Shown here in pieces: positions 1 through 8,599 of a DNA stretch of 64,000 bases (the first letter of the stretch is position 1; every line of letters starts with the position of its first letter). The notes beneath the pieces were generated by a model. That model made no database searches, had not been told where the DNA came from, and saw only the letters and a list, made by a program, of their open reading frames with translations. Position numbers and translations under genes: made by a program. Origin of the DNA: Lysobacter sp. (GTDB lineage: Bacteria; Pseudomonadota; Gammaproteobacteria; Xanthomonadales; Xanthomonadaceae); contig JABFRN010000001.1 of NCBI GenBank assembly GCA_013141175.1, positions 3,988,001 through 4,052,000 on the forward strand. The letters are read 5' to 3'.

Positions 1-1
1 C

Positions 2-607
2 AGCGACCTGATCCGCAAGGCGCAGGCGCCATTGACCCGCGATGGCCACCGCAGCTTCTGGTCGCATGCCTTCCTCTTCAGCGAACGCCGCAGCGACGGC
101 CAATGGTGGGTGATCGAATCGGACCTGGACCTGCGCTACAAACAGATGCGGCTCGGCGTGCAGGAGAACCGCATCGAGCGTTATTTCGACGCCGAAGCGT
201 TCCCGAACATCGCGGTGCTGGATTTCGGGCTCGACGATGCGCAGACCCGCCGGGTCGTGACCGCCGGGCTGGACCTGCTCTCGGGCCTGACCAGTTATTC
301 GCTGAGCGAACTCATCGGCACGATGTTCGCGATGCACAGCCGTCGTCTGCGCAAGCGCGACAATCTGCTCGCGAAGGAAGGCGCGCTGTACTGTTCGGCG
401 ATGGTCCAGCACTGCTACGCCGCAGCGGGCATCCATCTGCTGCCGGGCGTGTCGGGCAAGAACCTGGCGCCGCACGATATCGCCGACTCGCCGCTGCCGC
501 ATCGCGCGCATCGGCTGGTGCGGGACCTGGGCGTCTCGCGGCTGCGCGAATTCGCGCACAACGCCGAAGCGTTGTTGGCGACGCCGGTGGATGAGCTGTT
601 TGATTGA
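2..607 (+). CDS. YiiX/YebB-like permuted NlpC/P60 cysteine hydrolase, 5' end missing
   Basis: The reading frame is open to the first bases of the window, so the start lies upstream; the TTG at 32 is only an internal Leu codon. The order of motifs fits the circularly permuted papain-fold family: a His in FWSHAFLF, an acidic residue in WVIESD, then a Cys in the motif YCSAMVQHCY. In YiiX-type proteins this Cys, His and acidic residue form the active site. Such enzymes are thought to cleave amide or lipid-linked bonds, but the substrate is not evident here. The family assignment rests on motif order only. No other gene is close enough to suggest a partner. Confidence 0.6.
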   Translation, partial: SDLIRKAQAPLTRDGHRSFWSHAFLFSERRSDGQWWVIESDLDLRYKQMRLGVQENRIERYFDAEAFPNIAVLDFGLDDAQTRRVVTAGLDLLSGLTSYSLSELIGTMFAMHSRRLRKRDNLLAKEGALYCSAMVQHCYAAAGIHLLPGVSGKNLAPHDIADSPLPHRAHRLVRDLGVSRLREFAHNAEALLATPVDELFD

Positions 608-751
608 GCCCCATGAAAGCCGGTCGCGCCGGGTCTACGCCTGAATACCGGTTGTGGTGGCCGAGGCGGTTACGGATGGGAAGTAGAGACCGGGGCCGGT
701 TTTCAACAGCCGGATGGCTGGTCAGCCCCTCCTACAATCTCTCCTGCACCA

Positions 752-1498
752 TCACCAGACCAGATCGTCGGGCACCTGGTATTGCGGATCGGCGTACGGG
801 TCGTCGCCGGCCGGTGCGTTCGGGTCGACTTTCAACGCTACCGCCTGCGCGAACAGCGCCTCGGCCTGCGCCAGCACGTCCACCGTGACCAGCAGATAAC
901 GTCCGTCGAGCTGGACCACGCCCAATTCGCCCGCGTTGAGCGCTTTCAATTGATCGGCGTTGACGTAGATGCGCTTGATCCTGGTGCCGTATTCGAAATG
1001 GCGGGCGATATCCGCCGCCGGGTCGTTCAGGCCCTTGTCCTTGAGGAGTTCGGCCAGTTTCGCCTTGGCTTCGCGACGCAGCCGCGCTTCTTCCTGTTTC
1101 ACGCGCTCGGCTTCGATCCGTTCTTCCTTCTCGCGCTGGGCGCGGATGGCGTAGGCCTTGGCCAGATCCATCTCTTCCTGGGTGCGCGGCGGCTTGCGCC
1201 CTTGCGGCTGCACGCCCGCATTCTGCGGACGCCCTGTTTGCGGGCGTGCTGTCTGCGGTTGCGCGGTTTGCGGCTGCACGCCCGGTCCGGAACGCGGGCG
1301 GTCGCGGCGCGGATGACCGTCCGCCGGTCTGGAACCGGGTTTCGCACCGGGCTTCGCAGCCTGATGCGCGCGCGGATTCGCGCCCGCAGCCGGATCGCGA
1401 CGGTGATGCTCCTGGGCCGGGCGCGCCGGCGGCTTCTCGGGTTTCGGTGCAGGCTTGAAGCCCAGGCCCAGCAGCTGGTCGCGAAGGGAATCACTCAT
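752..1498 (-). CDS. DUF2058 family protein (YaiL-like)
   Basis: This is a 248-residue soluble protein. It starts with the family's typical SLRDQLLGLGF segment, followed by a long Pro/Gln/Arg-rich low-complexity linker containing a short repeat of the type PQTxQ/PQTxR (about residues 75-100). A charged, coiled-coil-like KEERIEAERVKQEEARL region and a conserved C-terminal domain with HFEYGTRIKRIYVN follow. DUF2058 proteins are described as nucleoid or polynucleotide associated, with no firm function. The ATG at 1498 is preferred to the GTG one codon upstream. It lies downstream of slyX on the same strand, with a 52-base gap. Confidence 0.8.
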   Translation of the reverse strand: MSDSLRDQLLGLGFKPAPKPEKPPARPAQEHHRRDPAAGANPRAHQAAKPGAKPGSRPADGHPRRDRPRSGPGVQPQTAQPQTARPQTGRPQNAGVQPQGRKPPRTQEEMDLAKAYAIRAQREKEERIEAERVKQEEARLRREAKAKLAELLKDKGLNDPAADIARHFEYGTRIKRIYVNADQLKALNAGELGVVQLDGRYLLVTVDVLAQAEALFAQAVALKVDPNAPAGDDPYADPQYQVPDDLVW

Positions 1499-1550
1499 CA
1501 CAGCGTGCTCATGTCAGCGTACTCATGTCGGCGTGCTCGAAGTCGTCGGA

Positions 1551-1781
1551 TCAGTAGTGCGGCGGGGGCGGCTCTTCGGCCGGATCGGCCATCAGATCGC
1601 CACGATGGAGTTTGACTTCCTCGAGCACGCGGCGCAGCAGATCGGCGCTGCGCGCGGCTTCATTGCGCAGTTCGGCGAGCGCGTCGCTGAGTTCCGCCAT
1701 CGCGTGTTCCTGGAACGCCAGGCGCGTTTCCAGTTCGACGACGCGTCCCTGCAGCGCATCCGTGTCCTGCGCGGCGGTCAT
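1551..1781 (-). CDS. slyX: SlyX family protein
   Basis: A 76-residue, almost entirely coiled-coil protein with heptads through VVELETRLAFQEHAMAELSD and a proline-rich end PPPPHY, which is the SlyX hallmark. The function of SlyX is unknown. The start is the ATG at 1781, which lies one base after the stop codon of ugd, so translation is probably coupled to ugd. A longer in-frame reading would run into ugd and lacks family similarity. The size matches the usual 70-80 residues. Confidence 0.85.
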   Translation of the reverse strand: MTAAQDTDALQGRVVELETRLAFQEHAMAELSDALAELRNEAARSADLLRRVLEEVKLHRGDLMADPAEEPPPPHY

Positions 1782-1782
1782 C

Positions 1783-3129
1783 TCAATGCGCCCGGATCGA
1801 GCGACCGCGCCCGATGCCGTAATAGGCCACGCCACTGGCTTCGATGTCGGCCGGGTCGTACAGATTGCGTCCGTCGAACACCACCGCATCCTTGAGCGTG
1901 CGCTGCAGCTTGGCGAAATCCGGGCTGCGGAATTGTTTCCATTCGGTCACCACCACCAGCGCGTCGGCGCCCTGCAGTGCGTCGGGTGCGTGTTCGCACA
2001 GGGTCAGGTCGTCGCGCTCGCCGAAGATGCGCTGCGCCTCGTGGGTGGCTTCGGGATCGAACGCGCGCACCTTGGCGCCGGCATCCCAGAGCAGTTGCAG
2101 CAGGCGACGGCTGGAGGCTTCGCGCATATCGTCGGTATTCGGCTTGAACGCCAGGCCCCACACCGCGAAGGTCTTGCCGCGAAGCGCCGCTTCGCCGCCG
2201 TAGTGGCGGACGATCAGCTCGAACAGATGCGCTTTCTGGCGGTGGTTGACCGATTCCACCGCGTCCAGCAATTCGGCGCGATAGCCGTTCTGCTGCGCGG
2301 TGCGCGCCAATGCCTGCACATCTTTCGGAAAACACGAGCCGCCGTAACCGGCGCCCGGATAGATGAAATGCCAGCCGATGCGCGGATCGGAACCGATGCC
2401 CTGCCGCACCATTTCGATATCGGCGCCGACTTTCTCGGCGATATTGGCGATCTCGTTCATGAAGCTGATCTTGGTCGCCAGCATCGCGTTCGCGGCGTAC
2501 TTGGTCAACTCGGCCGAACGCACGTCCATCACCACGATGCGCTCGTGGTTGCGATTGAACGGCGCGTACAACCGCTTGAGTTTCTCGATCGCGACCGCGC
2601 TGTCGGCGCCGATCACGATACGATCCGGACGCATGCAGTCTTCGACCGCCGCGCCTTCTTTCAGGAATTCGGGATTGGAGACGACGTCGTAGGCCACATC
2701 CGCGCCGCGCGCAGCCATCGCCGACGCGATCGTCGCGCCGACCTTGTCGGCGGTGCCCACCGGTACGGTGGATTTGTCCACGACGACGGCCGGGCGCTGC
2801 AGATGCGTGCCGATCGTGTTCGCCACCGCGAGCACGTACTGCAGATCGGCGCTGCCGTCCTCGTCGGGCGGCGTACCGACAGCGATGAAGATCACGTCGC
2901 CGTGCGCGATTGCCTTGGCGGCATCGGTGGTGAATTCGAGACGGCCCTCGGCATGGTTCGCCTTGACCATCGGTTCCAGGCCGGGCTCGTAGATCGGGAT
3001 GATGCCGCGACACAGGCCATCGATCTTGGCGGCGTCGATATCGACGCAAACCACTTCGTGCCCGACTTCGGCGAGACAGGTTCCGGTGACCAGACCGACA
3101 TAGCCGGTGCCGAAGATGGTGACGCGCAT
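1783..3129 (-). CDS. ugd: UDP-glucose 6-dehydrogenase
   Basis: Oxidises UDP-glucose to UDP-glucuronate with two NAD+, feeding capsule, exopolysaccharide or lipopolysaccharide synthesis. The 448-residue protein starts with the Rossmann NAD-binding motif [20 protein letters not shown]. It has the central dimerisation helix region [17 protein letters not shown] and the catalytic cysteine in YGGSCFPKD, and ends with the UDP-binding domain containing [14 protein letters not shown]. Length and motif order are complete. It is first in a tight minus-strand pair with slyX (one-base gap). Two stem-loops separate it from fkpA upstream. Confidence 0.95.
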   Translation of the reverse strand: MRVTIFGTGYVGLVTGTCLAEVGHEVVCVDIDAAKIDGLCRGIIPIYEPGLEPMVKANHAEGRLEFTTDAAKAIAHGDVIFIAVGTPPDEDGSADLQYVLAVANTIGTHLQRPAVVVDKSTVPVGTADKVGATIASAMAARGADVAYDVVSNPEFLKEGAAVEDCMRPDRIVIGADSAVAIEKLKRLYAPFNRNHERIVVMDVRSAELTKYAANAMLATKISFMNEIANIAEKVGADIEMVRQGIGSDPRIGWHFIYPGAGYGGSCFPKDVQALARTAQQNGYRAELLDAVESVNHRQKAHLFELIVRHYGGEAALRGKTFAVWGLAFKPNTDDMREASSRRLLQLLWDAGAKVRAFDPEATHEAQRIFGERDDLTLCEHAPDALQGADALVVVTEWKQFRSPDFAKLQRTLKDAVVFDGRNLYDPADIEASGVAYYGIGRGRSIRAH

Positions 3130-3158
3130 GCGGGCCTCGCAGTGATCTTCAATTCGAC

Positions 3159-3186
3159 GATGCGCCGCCCATGCAGGCGGCGCATC
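3159..3186. terminator. Stem-loop between fkpA and ugd (11-bp stem)
   Basis: GATGCGCCGCC and GGCGGCGCATC form a perfect 11-bp stem around a 6-base loop. It lies downstream of fkpA on the minus strand and just upstream of the ugd start. There is no clear T run, so a terminator or an mRNA-stabilising role are both possible. Confidence 0.5.
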
Positions 3187-3199
3187 GCATGGTCATGCC

Positions 3200-3221
3200 G
3201 ACAAGCAGGTTACTGCTTGTC
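3200..3221 (-). terminator. Stem-loop directly after fkpA
   Basis: GACAAGCAG and CTGCTTGTC pair perfectly (9 bp) around a 4-base loop. The hairpin begins two bases after the fkpA stop codon and is followed by a second, stronger hairpin at 3159-3186. Together they probably end the fkpA transcript. Confidence 0.5.
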
Positions 3222-3223
3222 GA

Positions 3224-4027
3224 TTACTGCTTGACGATCTCGAGCAGCTCGACTTCGAACACCAGGGTGCTGTTCGGCGGGATCGGGCCGCCCGGCGTGC
3301 CTTCGGCGCCGTAGCCGAGCTTGGCCGGAATCCACAGCTTGTACTTGCTGCCCACCGGCATCAGCTGCAGCGCTTCGGTCCAACCCGGCACCACCGAATT
3401 GAGCACGAACTGCGCCGGCTCCTTGCGATCGTAGGAACTGTCGAACTTGGTGCCGTCGAGCAGGGTGCCGGTGTAATGGACCTTGACCGAATCGGAGGCC
3501 TTCGGCTTCGGGCCGCCCTTGCCTGCGGTGATGATCTGGTACTGAAGACCCGATGCGGTGGTGGTCACGCCCGGCTTCTTGCCGTTGTCGGCCAGGAAGG
3601 TCGCTTCGGCAGCGATGTTCTTCTTGCCCAGCGCTTCCATCTCGGCCTGCTTCTTGGCCATTTCTTCCTGCTGCTTGGCCTGCATCTTCTGGGCGAAGCC
3701 CTGCATGACCTTCGCCGCCTGCTCGTCGTTCAACAGCGGCTTCTTGTCGCCGAACACGTCGTTGATCGCGCGCTGCAGCGTGGCCATATCGACTTCGTCT
3801 TTCATCGGCTTGAGCGATTTGCCGATATCCATGCCGATCATGTAGCTGACCTGGTGCTTCTCGGTCGGCAGGCCTTCGATCTTGTCGGCGCCGTCGGTCT
3901 TCTTGCCGGCTTCATCGGCCTTCGCGTCGCCAGCGGCGGCATCCTTGTCGATCGGTTTGCAGGCGGCCAGCGCCAGGGCGCACGAGGCCGTGGCCACGGC
4001 GAGGGTCAGGTTACGCGAGAGTTTCAT
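3224..4027 (-). CDS. fkpA: FKBP-type peptidyl-prolyl cis-trans isomerase, lipoprotein (FkpA-like)
   Basis: A 267-residue envelope foldase. The N-terminus has a signal peptide with a lipobox (LALAAC, Cys23), so it should be lipid-anchored, probably in the periplasm-facing membrane. The N-terminal FKBP dimerisation domain ([15 protein letters not shown], then a Lys/Gln/Glu-rich helix) is followed by an FKBP domain with [20 protein letters not shown] and the [14 protein letters not shown] end typical of active FKBPs. FkpA chaperones outer-membrane and periplasmic proteins. It is next to a paralogue at 4104-5063 on the same strand, and the pair probably arose by tandem duplication. Confidence 0.88.
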   Translation of the reverse strand: MKLSRNLTLAVATASCALALAACKPIDKDAAAGDAKADEAGKKTDGADKIEGLPTEKHQVSYMIGMDIGKSLKPMKDEVDMATLQRAINDVFGDKKPLLNDEQAAKVMQGFAQKMQAKQQEEMAKKQAEMEALGKKNIAAEATFLADNGKKPGVTTTASGLQYQIITAGKGGPKPKASDSVKVHYTGTLLDGTKFDSSYDRKEPAQFVLNSVVPGWTEALQLMPVGSKYKLWIPAKLGYGAEGTPGGPIPPNSTLVFEVELLEIVKQ

Positions 4028-4103
4028 CTAACAGGGCTCCTGGTGGGTACGCGCCGCCGGTGCGGCACGGAAATAAAGCGGGGGATGGTCTGGGGGATAT
4101 GGA

Positions 4104-5063
4104 TCAAAGCACGTCGAGCAGTTCGACGTCGAACACGAGGGTCGCGTTGGGGCCGATGCTGGGCGGGCTGCCGCGTTCGCCGTAGGCGATCGACGCCGGA
4201 ATCCAGAAACGGTACTTGGCGCCGACCGGCATCAGCGCGACGCCCTCGGTCCAACCGGCGATCACCTGGTTCAGCGCGAATTCGGCCGGTTGGCCGCGCT
4301 CATAGGAACTGTCGAACACGGTGCCGTCGAGCAGCGTGCCCTGATAGTTCACCCGGACCTGATCGCTCGGACGCGGACGCGCGCCAGTCCCTTGGCGCAG
4401 CACCATGTACTGCAGCCCGGACGCGGTAGCGATCACGCCCTTGACCGTCTTGTTCTTCGTGAGGAAGGCGGTGCCATCCTCCAGATTCTTGCGCGCGGCG
4501 TCGGCCAGGCGGGCTTCCTCGCGGGCCTGCATGCGCTTGGAGAACGCTTCGCGCACCTGGTCCATGTCCGCATCGGTCATCAGCGACTTGCCGGACGCCA
4601 TCAGCGTGCGCATCGCCTGCAGGAACACCGGCAGATCGATCTCGTCCTTGATCGGTGCGAGCGAGCGGCCCACGTCGGTACCGATCATGAAGCCGACTTT
4701 GTCCTTCGCCACTGCCGGCGGCTTGGTGCCGGGTGCGACACCCGGAGCGGACTTGCCGGTACGCTCGCCGATGCGCTGCATCAGGGCGCTGCCGACGGTG
4801 CGCGATTCCTCATCCGTCAACAGCGGCTTGCCGCCTGCGAATGCGTTCTTGACCGCGCGCTCGAACGCGGCGAGATCGAGATCCGGACCGACCGCCGAAA
4901 TCGAACGGCCGACATCGGCGCCGATCATGTAACTGACTTTTTCGCGATCCGTCGTCGGTGCGGACGCGGTCTGCGCGGCAGTGTTCTGCGCTTGCGCAGA
5001 TGCCGCGACCAACAGCGTCGCTGCCGCCATCCATGCGGCCAGGCCGCGAAAACGAGCACTCAT
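4104..5063 (-). CDS. Periplasmic FKBP-type isomerase with duplicated N-terminal domain
   Basis: A 319-residue paralogue of the neighbouring fkpA product. A Sec signal peptide with an ...ASAQAQ cleavage region replaces the lipobox. The N-terminal FKBP_N unit is present twice: [18 protein letters not shown] and, about 90 residues later, [18 protein letters not shown]. The FKBP domain ([20 protein letters not shown] ... [13 protein letters not shown]) is complete. The ATG at 5063 is chosen because a GGAGA Shine-Dalgarno lies just upstream and the signal peptide begins there; longer readings add an implausible Arg/Pro-rich stretch. It should assist folding in the periplasm. The double unit could change oligomeric state. 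Confidence 0.85.
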   Translation of the reverse strand: MSARFRGLAAWMAAATLLVAASAQAQNTAAQTASAPTTDREKVSYMIGADVGRSISAVGPDLDLAAFERAVKNAFAGGKPLLTDEESRTVGSALMQRIGERTGKSAPGVAPGTKPPAVAKDKVGFMIGTDVGRSLAPIKDEIDLPVFLQAMRTLMASGKSLMTDADMDQVREAFSKRMQAREEARLADAARKNLEDGTAFLTKNKTVKGVIATASGLQYMVLRQGTGARPRPSDQVRVNYQGTLLDGTVFDSSYERGQPAEFALNQVIAGWTEGVALMPVGAKYRFWIPASIAYGERGSPPSIGPNATLVFDVELLDVL

Positions 5064-5166
5064 CGATGTCTCCAGAATAAGGGGGCCGAAGTGGCGATCG
5101 GCGGCGGAACGCTTTTCGCCGGGCCGGTATTGTCGCGGCCGACGCGGGCGCGGGCAATCACCTTGA

Positions 5167-5745
5167 TCACTGCCCCGCATTCTTCGGTGCGGGCTGGCGC
5201 AGGGCGGCCTCGATCGCGGCGATCACCTCGGGCGCATCCGGCCTGGTCCGGCTGCCGAAATTGGCCACGACCTTGCCGTCGCGACCGATCAGATATTTGT
5301 GGAAATTCCATTTCGGCGCCTCTCCGGTGGCTTTGGCCAGCGCTTTGTAGAACGGCGTGGCCTCGTCGCCTTTGACATGGACCTTCTGGAACATCGGAAA
5401 TTTCACGCCATAGGTCAGCGTGCAGAACTCCTGGATCTTCTTTTCGTCGGTGAATTCCTGGGCCATGAAATCGCCCGACGGGAAACCCAGCACCGCAAAG
5501 CCACGGGCCTTGTAACGCGCATGCAGACCCTCCAATGCCTCGAATTGCGGGGTGAAACCGCATTTGCTCGCGGTATTCACCACCAGCAGCACCTGGCCGC
5601 GATAGGCCTTGTCGAGATTGACCGGGGTTTTACCGGCGAGCGGACGATAGGCGTGGTCCAGCAGGCTGCCGCCTGCGGCAAGCACCACGGCGGACAACCC
5701 CGCAAGGGCTGCAATCACGAGCAATTTGGCCAGCAATCTGGGCAT
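5167..5745 (-). CDS. Glutathione peroxidase family protein (exported thiol peroxidase)
   Basis: A 192-residue thioredoxin-fold peroxidase with an N-terminal hydrophobic signal or anchor (residues 5-24), so it probably acts in the periplasm. The peroxidatic Cys62 lies in [13 protein letters not shown], and the WNFHKYL motif (Trp146, Asn147) is intact. The usual FPCNQF motif is FPSGDF, so Cys and Gln are replaced by Ser90 and Asp92, as seen in some bacterial members. Cys108 in [14 protein letters not shown] matches the resolving Cys of thioredoxin-dependent enzymes. It would reduce hydrogen or lipid peroxides. It is divergent from the YtrA-like operon across a 134-base gap. Confidence 0.88.
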   Translation of the reverse strand: MPRLLAKLLVIAALAGLSAVVLAAGGSLLDHAYRPLAGKTPVNLDKAYRGQVLLVVNTASKCGFTPQFEALEGLHARYKARGFAVLGFPSGDFMAQEFTDEKKIQEFCTLTYGVKFPMFQKVHVKGDEATPFYKALAKATGEAPKWNFHKYLIGRDGKVVANFGSRTRPDAPEVIAAIEAALRQPAPKNAGQ

Positions 5746-5814
5746 TTGAAGGTTCCGGCGGGTAAATGAGGCGGGAGTATGACTTCAGTTGGGTCGAAAT
5801 GGTTTCCCAAGGGC

Positions 5815-5842
5815 TTGACCGGACGTGTTTTGGTGTTATAGT
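5815..5842 (+). promoter_or_regulatory. Sigma70 promoter of the GntR/ABC operon
   Basis: TTGACC (5815-5820) and TATAGT (5837-5842) are separated by 16 bases, close to the sigma70 consensus. The first start codon of the operon is at 5880. Confidence 0.6.
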
Positions 5843-5855
5843 TGAATACAACACC
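5832..5855 (+). promoter_or_regulatory. Palindromic operator overlapping the -10 box, likely for the GntR/YtrA-type repressor
   Basis: GGTGTT and AACACC are perfect inverted arms separated by 12 bases, and three further inner positions per half also match. The palindrome covers the TATAGT -10 box, a position suited to repression. The only regulator nearby is the YtrA-type protein encoded at 6140-6511, and such regulators usually repress their own operons. Confidence 0.55.
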
Positions 5856-5879
5856 ACTCAACAAGAACAGGAGCTGGCC

Positions 5880-6137
5880 ATGCACCGCAAGCTGATCCAT
5901 TCGGTACGCGCCCTCGGCATCGCGCTGGGCCTGCTCACCGCCGGCCTGATTCTGGCCGTCCCGGCCCCCGCCCCCGGCCGTCTCACGGCGCATCCAGAAG
6001 CAGCCCCGGCTGCGACCGAAATCCAGGCGGACGCCACCACCGCGTATCGTCGCCATCGCCGGGCACAGGCCCGAAATGCGATGGCGCTTCCTTTCTTCTC
6101 GTTCGCGCAGGGTCTGCGCCGCGGCAACAGGAGCTGA
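5880..6137 (+). CDS. Small membrane or exported protein of unknown function
   Basis: An 85-residue ORF preceded by a good AGGAG site and a promoter. An N-terminal hydrophobic helix (about residues 8-30, ALGIALGLLTAGLILAV) follows a basic start, so it should be a single-pass membrane or secreted protein. The remainder is Ala- and Arg-rich with no recognisable domain. It is the first gene of the GntR/ABC operon, ending two bases before the regulator start. Its initiation region is almost identical (16 of 17 bases) to that of the regulator. It may be real, or a leader ORF coupling translation. Confidence 0.5.
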   Translation: MHRKLIHSVRALGIALGLLTAGLILAVPAPAPGRLTAHPEAAPAATEIQADATTAYRRHRRAQARNAMALPFFSFAQGLRRGNRS

Positions 6138-6139
6138 CC

Positions 6140-6511
6140 ATGACCGCCATCCAGTGGAGCGACGGCGCTCCCATTTATCGTCAACTGAAAGACCGGGTCA
6201 TCGCGATGATGCTGGACGGCTTGTTGAAGCCGGGCGATGCCCTGCCGTCGGTGCGCCAAGTGGCCGCCGAGTACCAGTTGAACCCCATTACCGTCTCGCG
6301 CGCCTATCAGGAACTGGCGGACGAGGCACTTGTCGAGAAACGCAGAGGACTGGGCATGTACGTCACCGAAGAAGCCGCGAAGAAACTGCTGGGCAGCGAA
6401 CGCGACCGTTTCCTGCGCGAAGAATGGCCCCTGGTGCTGGAGCGCATCCAACGCCTGGGCCTGAGCATGCAGGAACTGCTGCAACCGGTCCGCAATGGAG
6501 GTGACGCATGA
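6140..6511 (+). CDS. GntR family transcriptional regulator, YtrA subfamily
   Basis: A 123-residue regulator with an N-terminal winged helix-turn-helix: PIYRQLKDRVIAMMLDG, then the recognition helix in NPITVSRAYQELADEALVEK and the wing GLGMYV. The effector domain is only a short C-terminal helical tail (about 45 residues), which defines the YtrA subfamily. These proteins typically repress ABC transporter operons responding to cell-envelope stress or antibiotics. The stop codon overlaps the following ATPase start by four bases. A palindrome at 5832-5855 over the promoter is its likely operator. Confidence 0.9.
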   Translation: MTAIQWSDGAPIYRQLKDRVIAMMLDGLLKPGDALPSVRQVAAEYQLNPITVSRAYQELADEALVEKRRGLGMYVTEEAAKKLLGSERDRFLREEWPLVLERIQRLGLSMQELLQPVRNGGDA

Positions 6512-7386
6512 ACGCCATCGCTTCGAATCCTCCGGTGATCTCCGCACGCAGCCTGCGCAAGGCATACAGGAACAAGCTCGCGCTCGACGGCACCAGCTTC
6601 GAGATCGGCGCCGGCAAGATCATCGGCCTGATCGGCCCGAACGGCGCCGGCAAGACCACCGCACTGAAGGCCGTTCTCGGGCTGATTCCGTTCGATGGCG
6701 AACTGGACGTCCTCGGCCGCGACCCGCGCACCCAGCGCGACGATCTGATGAACGACGTCTGCTTCATCGCCGATGTCGCCGTGCTGCCGCGCTGGATCCG
6801 GGTCAGCGAAGCCATCGAGTTCGTCGCTGGCGTCCATCCGCGCTTCGATCGCGCCAAATGCGAGCGCTTCCTCGCCAACACCCAGCTGAATCCCAAGATG
6901 CGGGTGCGCGAAATGTCCAAGGGCATGATCGTGCAGTTGCATCTGGCGCTGGTCATGGCGATCGACGCGAAACTGCTGGTGCTGGACGAGCCGACCCTCG
7001 GTCTGGATATCCTCTATCGAAAACAGTTCTACCAGCGCCTGCTCGAGGATTATTTCGATGAGCAGAAAACGATCATCATCACCACCCACCAGGTCGAAGA
7101 GATCGAGCACATCCTCACCGACGTGATGTTCATCCAGAACGGCAAGATCGTGCTCGACGCGACGATGGAGAACCTCGGCGACCGCTTCGTCGAAGTGCTG
7201 CTCAACGCCGACCGGACCGAGGAAGCGCGTGCGCTGAAACCGATCGACGAGCGTGCCCTTCCGTTCGGAAAAACCGTAATGCTGTTCGACGGCGTACCGC
7301 AACAGCAGCTCGCTTCGTTCGGAGAAATCCGCATCCCCGGCCTCGCCGATCTGTTCGTCGCCACCATGAAGGGGACCTACGCATGA
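6508..7386 (+). CDS. ABC transporter ATP-binding protein
   Basis: A 292-residue ATPase with Walker A GPNGAGKTT (residues 43-51), a signature region RVREMSKGMIVQLHLAL in place of LSGGQ, Walker B LLVLDEPTLGLD and a switch His in IITTHQVEEIEH. This divergent signature is common in YtrB-like and BcrA-like exporters. It overlaps the regulator upstream and the permease downstream by four bases each, so the three genes are translationally coupled. It should energise export or membrane-stress relief with the permease encoded next. The substrate cannot be told from the sequence. Confidence 0.9.
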   Translation: MNAIASNPPVISARSLRKAYRNKLALDGTSFEIGAGKIIGLIGPNGAGKTTALKAVLGLIPFDGELDVLGRDPRTQRDDLMNDVCFIADVAVLPRWIRVSEAIEFVAGVHPRFDRAKCERFLANTQLNPKMRVREMSKGMIVQLHLALVMAIDAKLLVLDEPTLGLDILYRKQFYQRLLEDYFDEQKTIIITTHQVEEIEHILTDVMFIQNGKIVLDATMENLGDRFVEVLLNADRTEEARALKPIDERALPFGKTVMLFDGVPQQQLASFGEIRIPGLADLFVATMKGTYA

Positions 7387-8411
7387 ACGCCTCCATTCAA
7401 GAACCCACCGCCATGCAAGCGCATGCCGCGGCCAACGCCTTCAGGTTCGGCAGCAAGTTCAAGCTGCTGCTCAGGCGCGAATTCTGGGAAAACAAAGGCG
7501 GCTTTTTCTGGGCGCCGATCGTCACCGGCATCATCGCCTGCACGTTCGCCCTGATCGCGATGATCGGCGGCTCGATCGTGCTGAACAAAAGCAATCTCCA
7601 CGGCGATTCGATGCAGTGGGACGGTACCGGCCCCCACCCCTTCGGCACGGCCGGCGATGCGCTGCTGCTGGTCGGCATCGGACTGGCGCTGTTGGTGATG
7701 GTCTTTGTCGTCTTCTTCTACGCGCTGGGCTCGCTCTACGACGAACGCCGCGACCGCAGCGTGTTGTTCTGGAAGTCGCTGCCGGTTTCCGACATCCAGG
7801 TCGTGTTGTCGAAAGCAGCATGGGCGCTGTGCCTCGCCCCGGTCATGGCGGTGCTGATCGGCGTCGTTATCGGCATCGTGATCTGGATCATGGCCGCCAT
7901 CGCCCTCACGTTGAACGGTATCGGCGGCGCGAGCGCATTCTTCACCGACTCGCATCCGCTGCATGTGATCGGCCAGGTGTTGGCGGTCCTGCCGCTCTAT
8001 GCGCTGTGGGCGCTGCCGGCAGTCGGCTGGTTGATGCTCTGCTCTGCCTGGGCCCGCCGCTTCCCGTTCCTGTGGGCCGTGCTGGTGCCGCTGCTGGGCT
8101 GCGCGATGGTCAGCATGAGCGGCGGCATCTTCTCCGCCATTTCCGGCGTGGATTTCCCGCATGGTCCGATCTGGTATGTCGTGGTGCTGCGCGGCCTGGC
8201 CAGCGTGATGCCGGGCACCTGGTACGCGAACGATGCCGTAGACGCCGAACGCATCGTGACGATGAGCGCGCCTAGCGATGTCCCGACGCACTTCAACCTC
8301 CTCAGCGGCTGGTCCGCTGTCGGCACCATGGATCTTTGGCTGGGCGTCGCAGCCGGAATCGCGATGATCTTCCTCGCGATCCGCCTGCGTCGCTGGAGGG
8401 ACGAGGGCTGA
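7383..8411 (+). CDS. ABC transporter permease (ABC-2 type)
   Basis: A 342-residue integral membrane protein with about six hydrophobic segments, including GIIACTFALIAMIGGSIVL, ALLLVGIGLALLVMVFVVFF and IVIWIMAAIAL. A large extracytoplasmic loop precedes the last segment near the C-terminus. The pattern fits the ABC-2 exporters that accompany YtrA-type regulators. It overlaps the ATPase gene by four bases and ends the tight operon; a 188-base gap follows before the DUF4097 gene. Confidence 0.85.
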   Translation: MNASIQEPTAMQAHAAANAFRFGSKFKLLLRREFWENKGGFFWAPIVTGIIACTFALIAMIGGSIVLNKSNLHGDSMQWDGTGPHPFGTAGDALLLVGIGLALLVMVFVVFFYALGSLYDERRDRSVLFWKSLPVSDIQVVLSKAAWALCLAPVMAVLIGVVIGIVIWIMAAIALTLNGIGGASAFFTDSHPLHVIGQVLAVLPLYALWALPAVGWLMLCSAWARRFPFLWAVLVPLLGCAMVSMSGGIFSAISGVDFPHGPIWYVVVLRGLASVMPGTWYANDAVDAERIVTMSAPSDVPTHFNLLSGWSAVGTMDLWLGVAAGIAMIFLAIRLRRWRDEG

Positions 8412-8599
8412 GGACGAAACTTGCGCGCGGGCGATGCGCCAATTCGCATTCGCCCCGAGACCAGGCCACGGATGGCTTGGCCAGGTGCATCGAAGTCCAC
8501 CCGGCACTGCCTACGGACGGCACCGACGGAAAACGGACACAGCATGACGAAGCAGCATCGCCCCACTCCATTGCAATCATCATCGAGAGAGAACGTCCC

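Noticed and set aside
5474-5484. Ser90/Asp92 in the peroxidase as an inactivating change
   Set aside because: Cys62, Trp146, Asn147 and the resolving Cys108 are all present, and this motif variant occurs in other bacterial members, so activity is likely kept.
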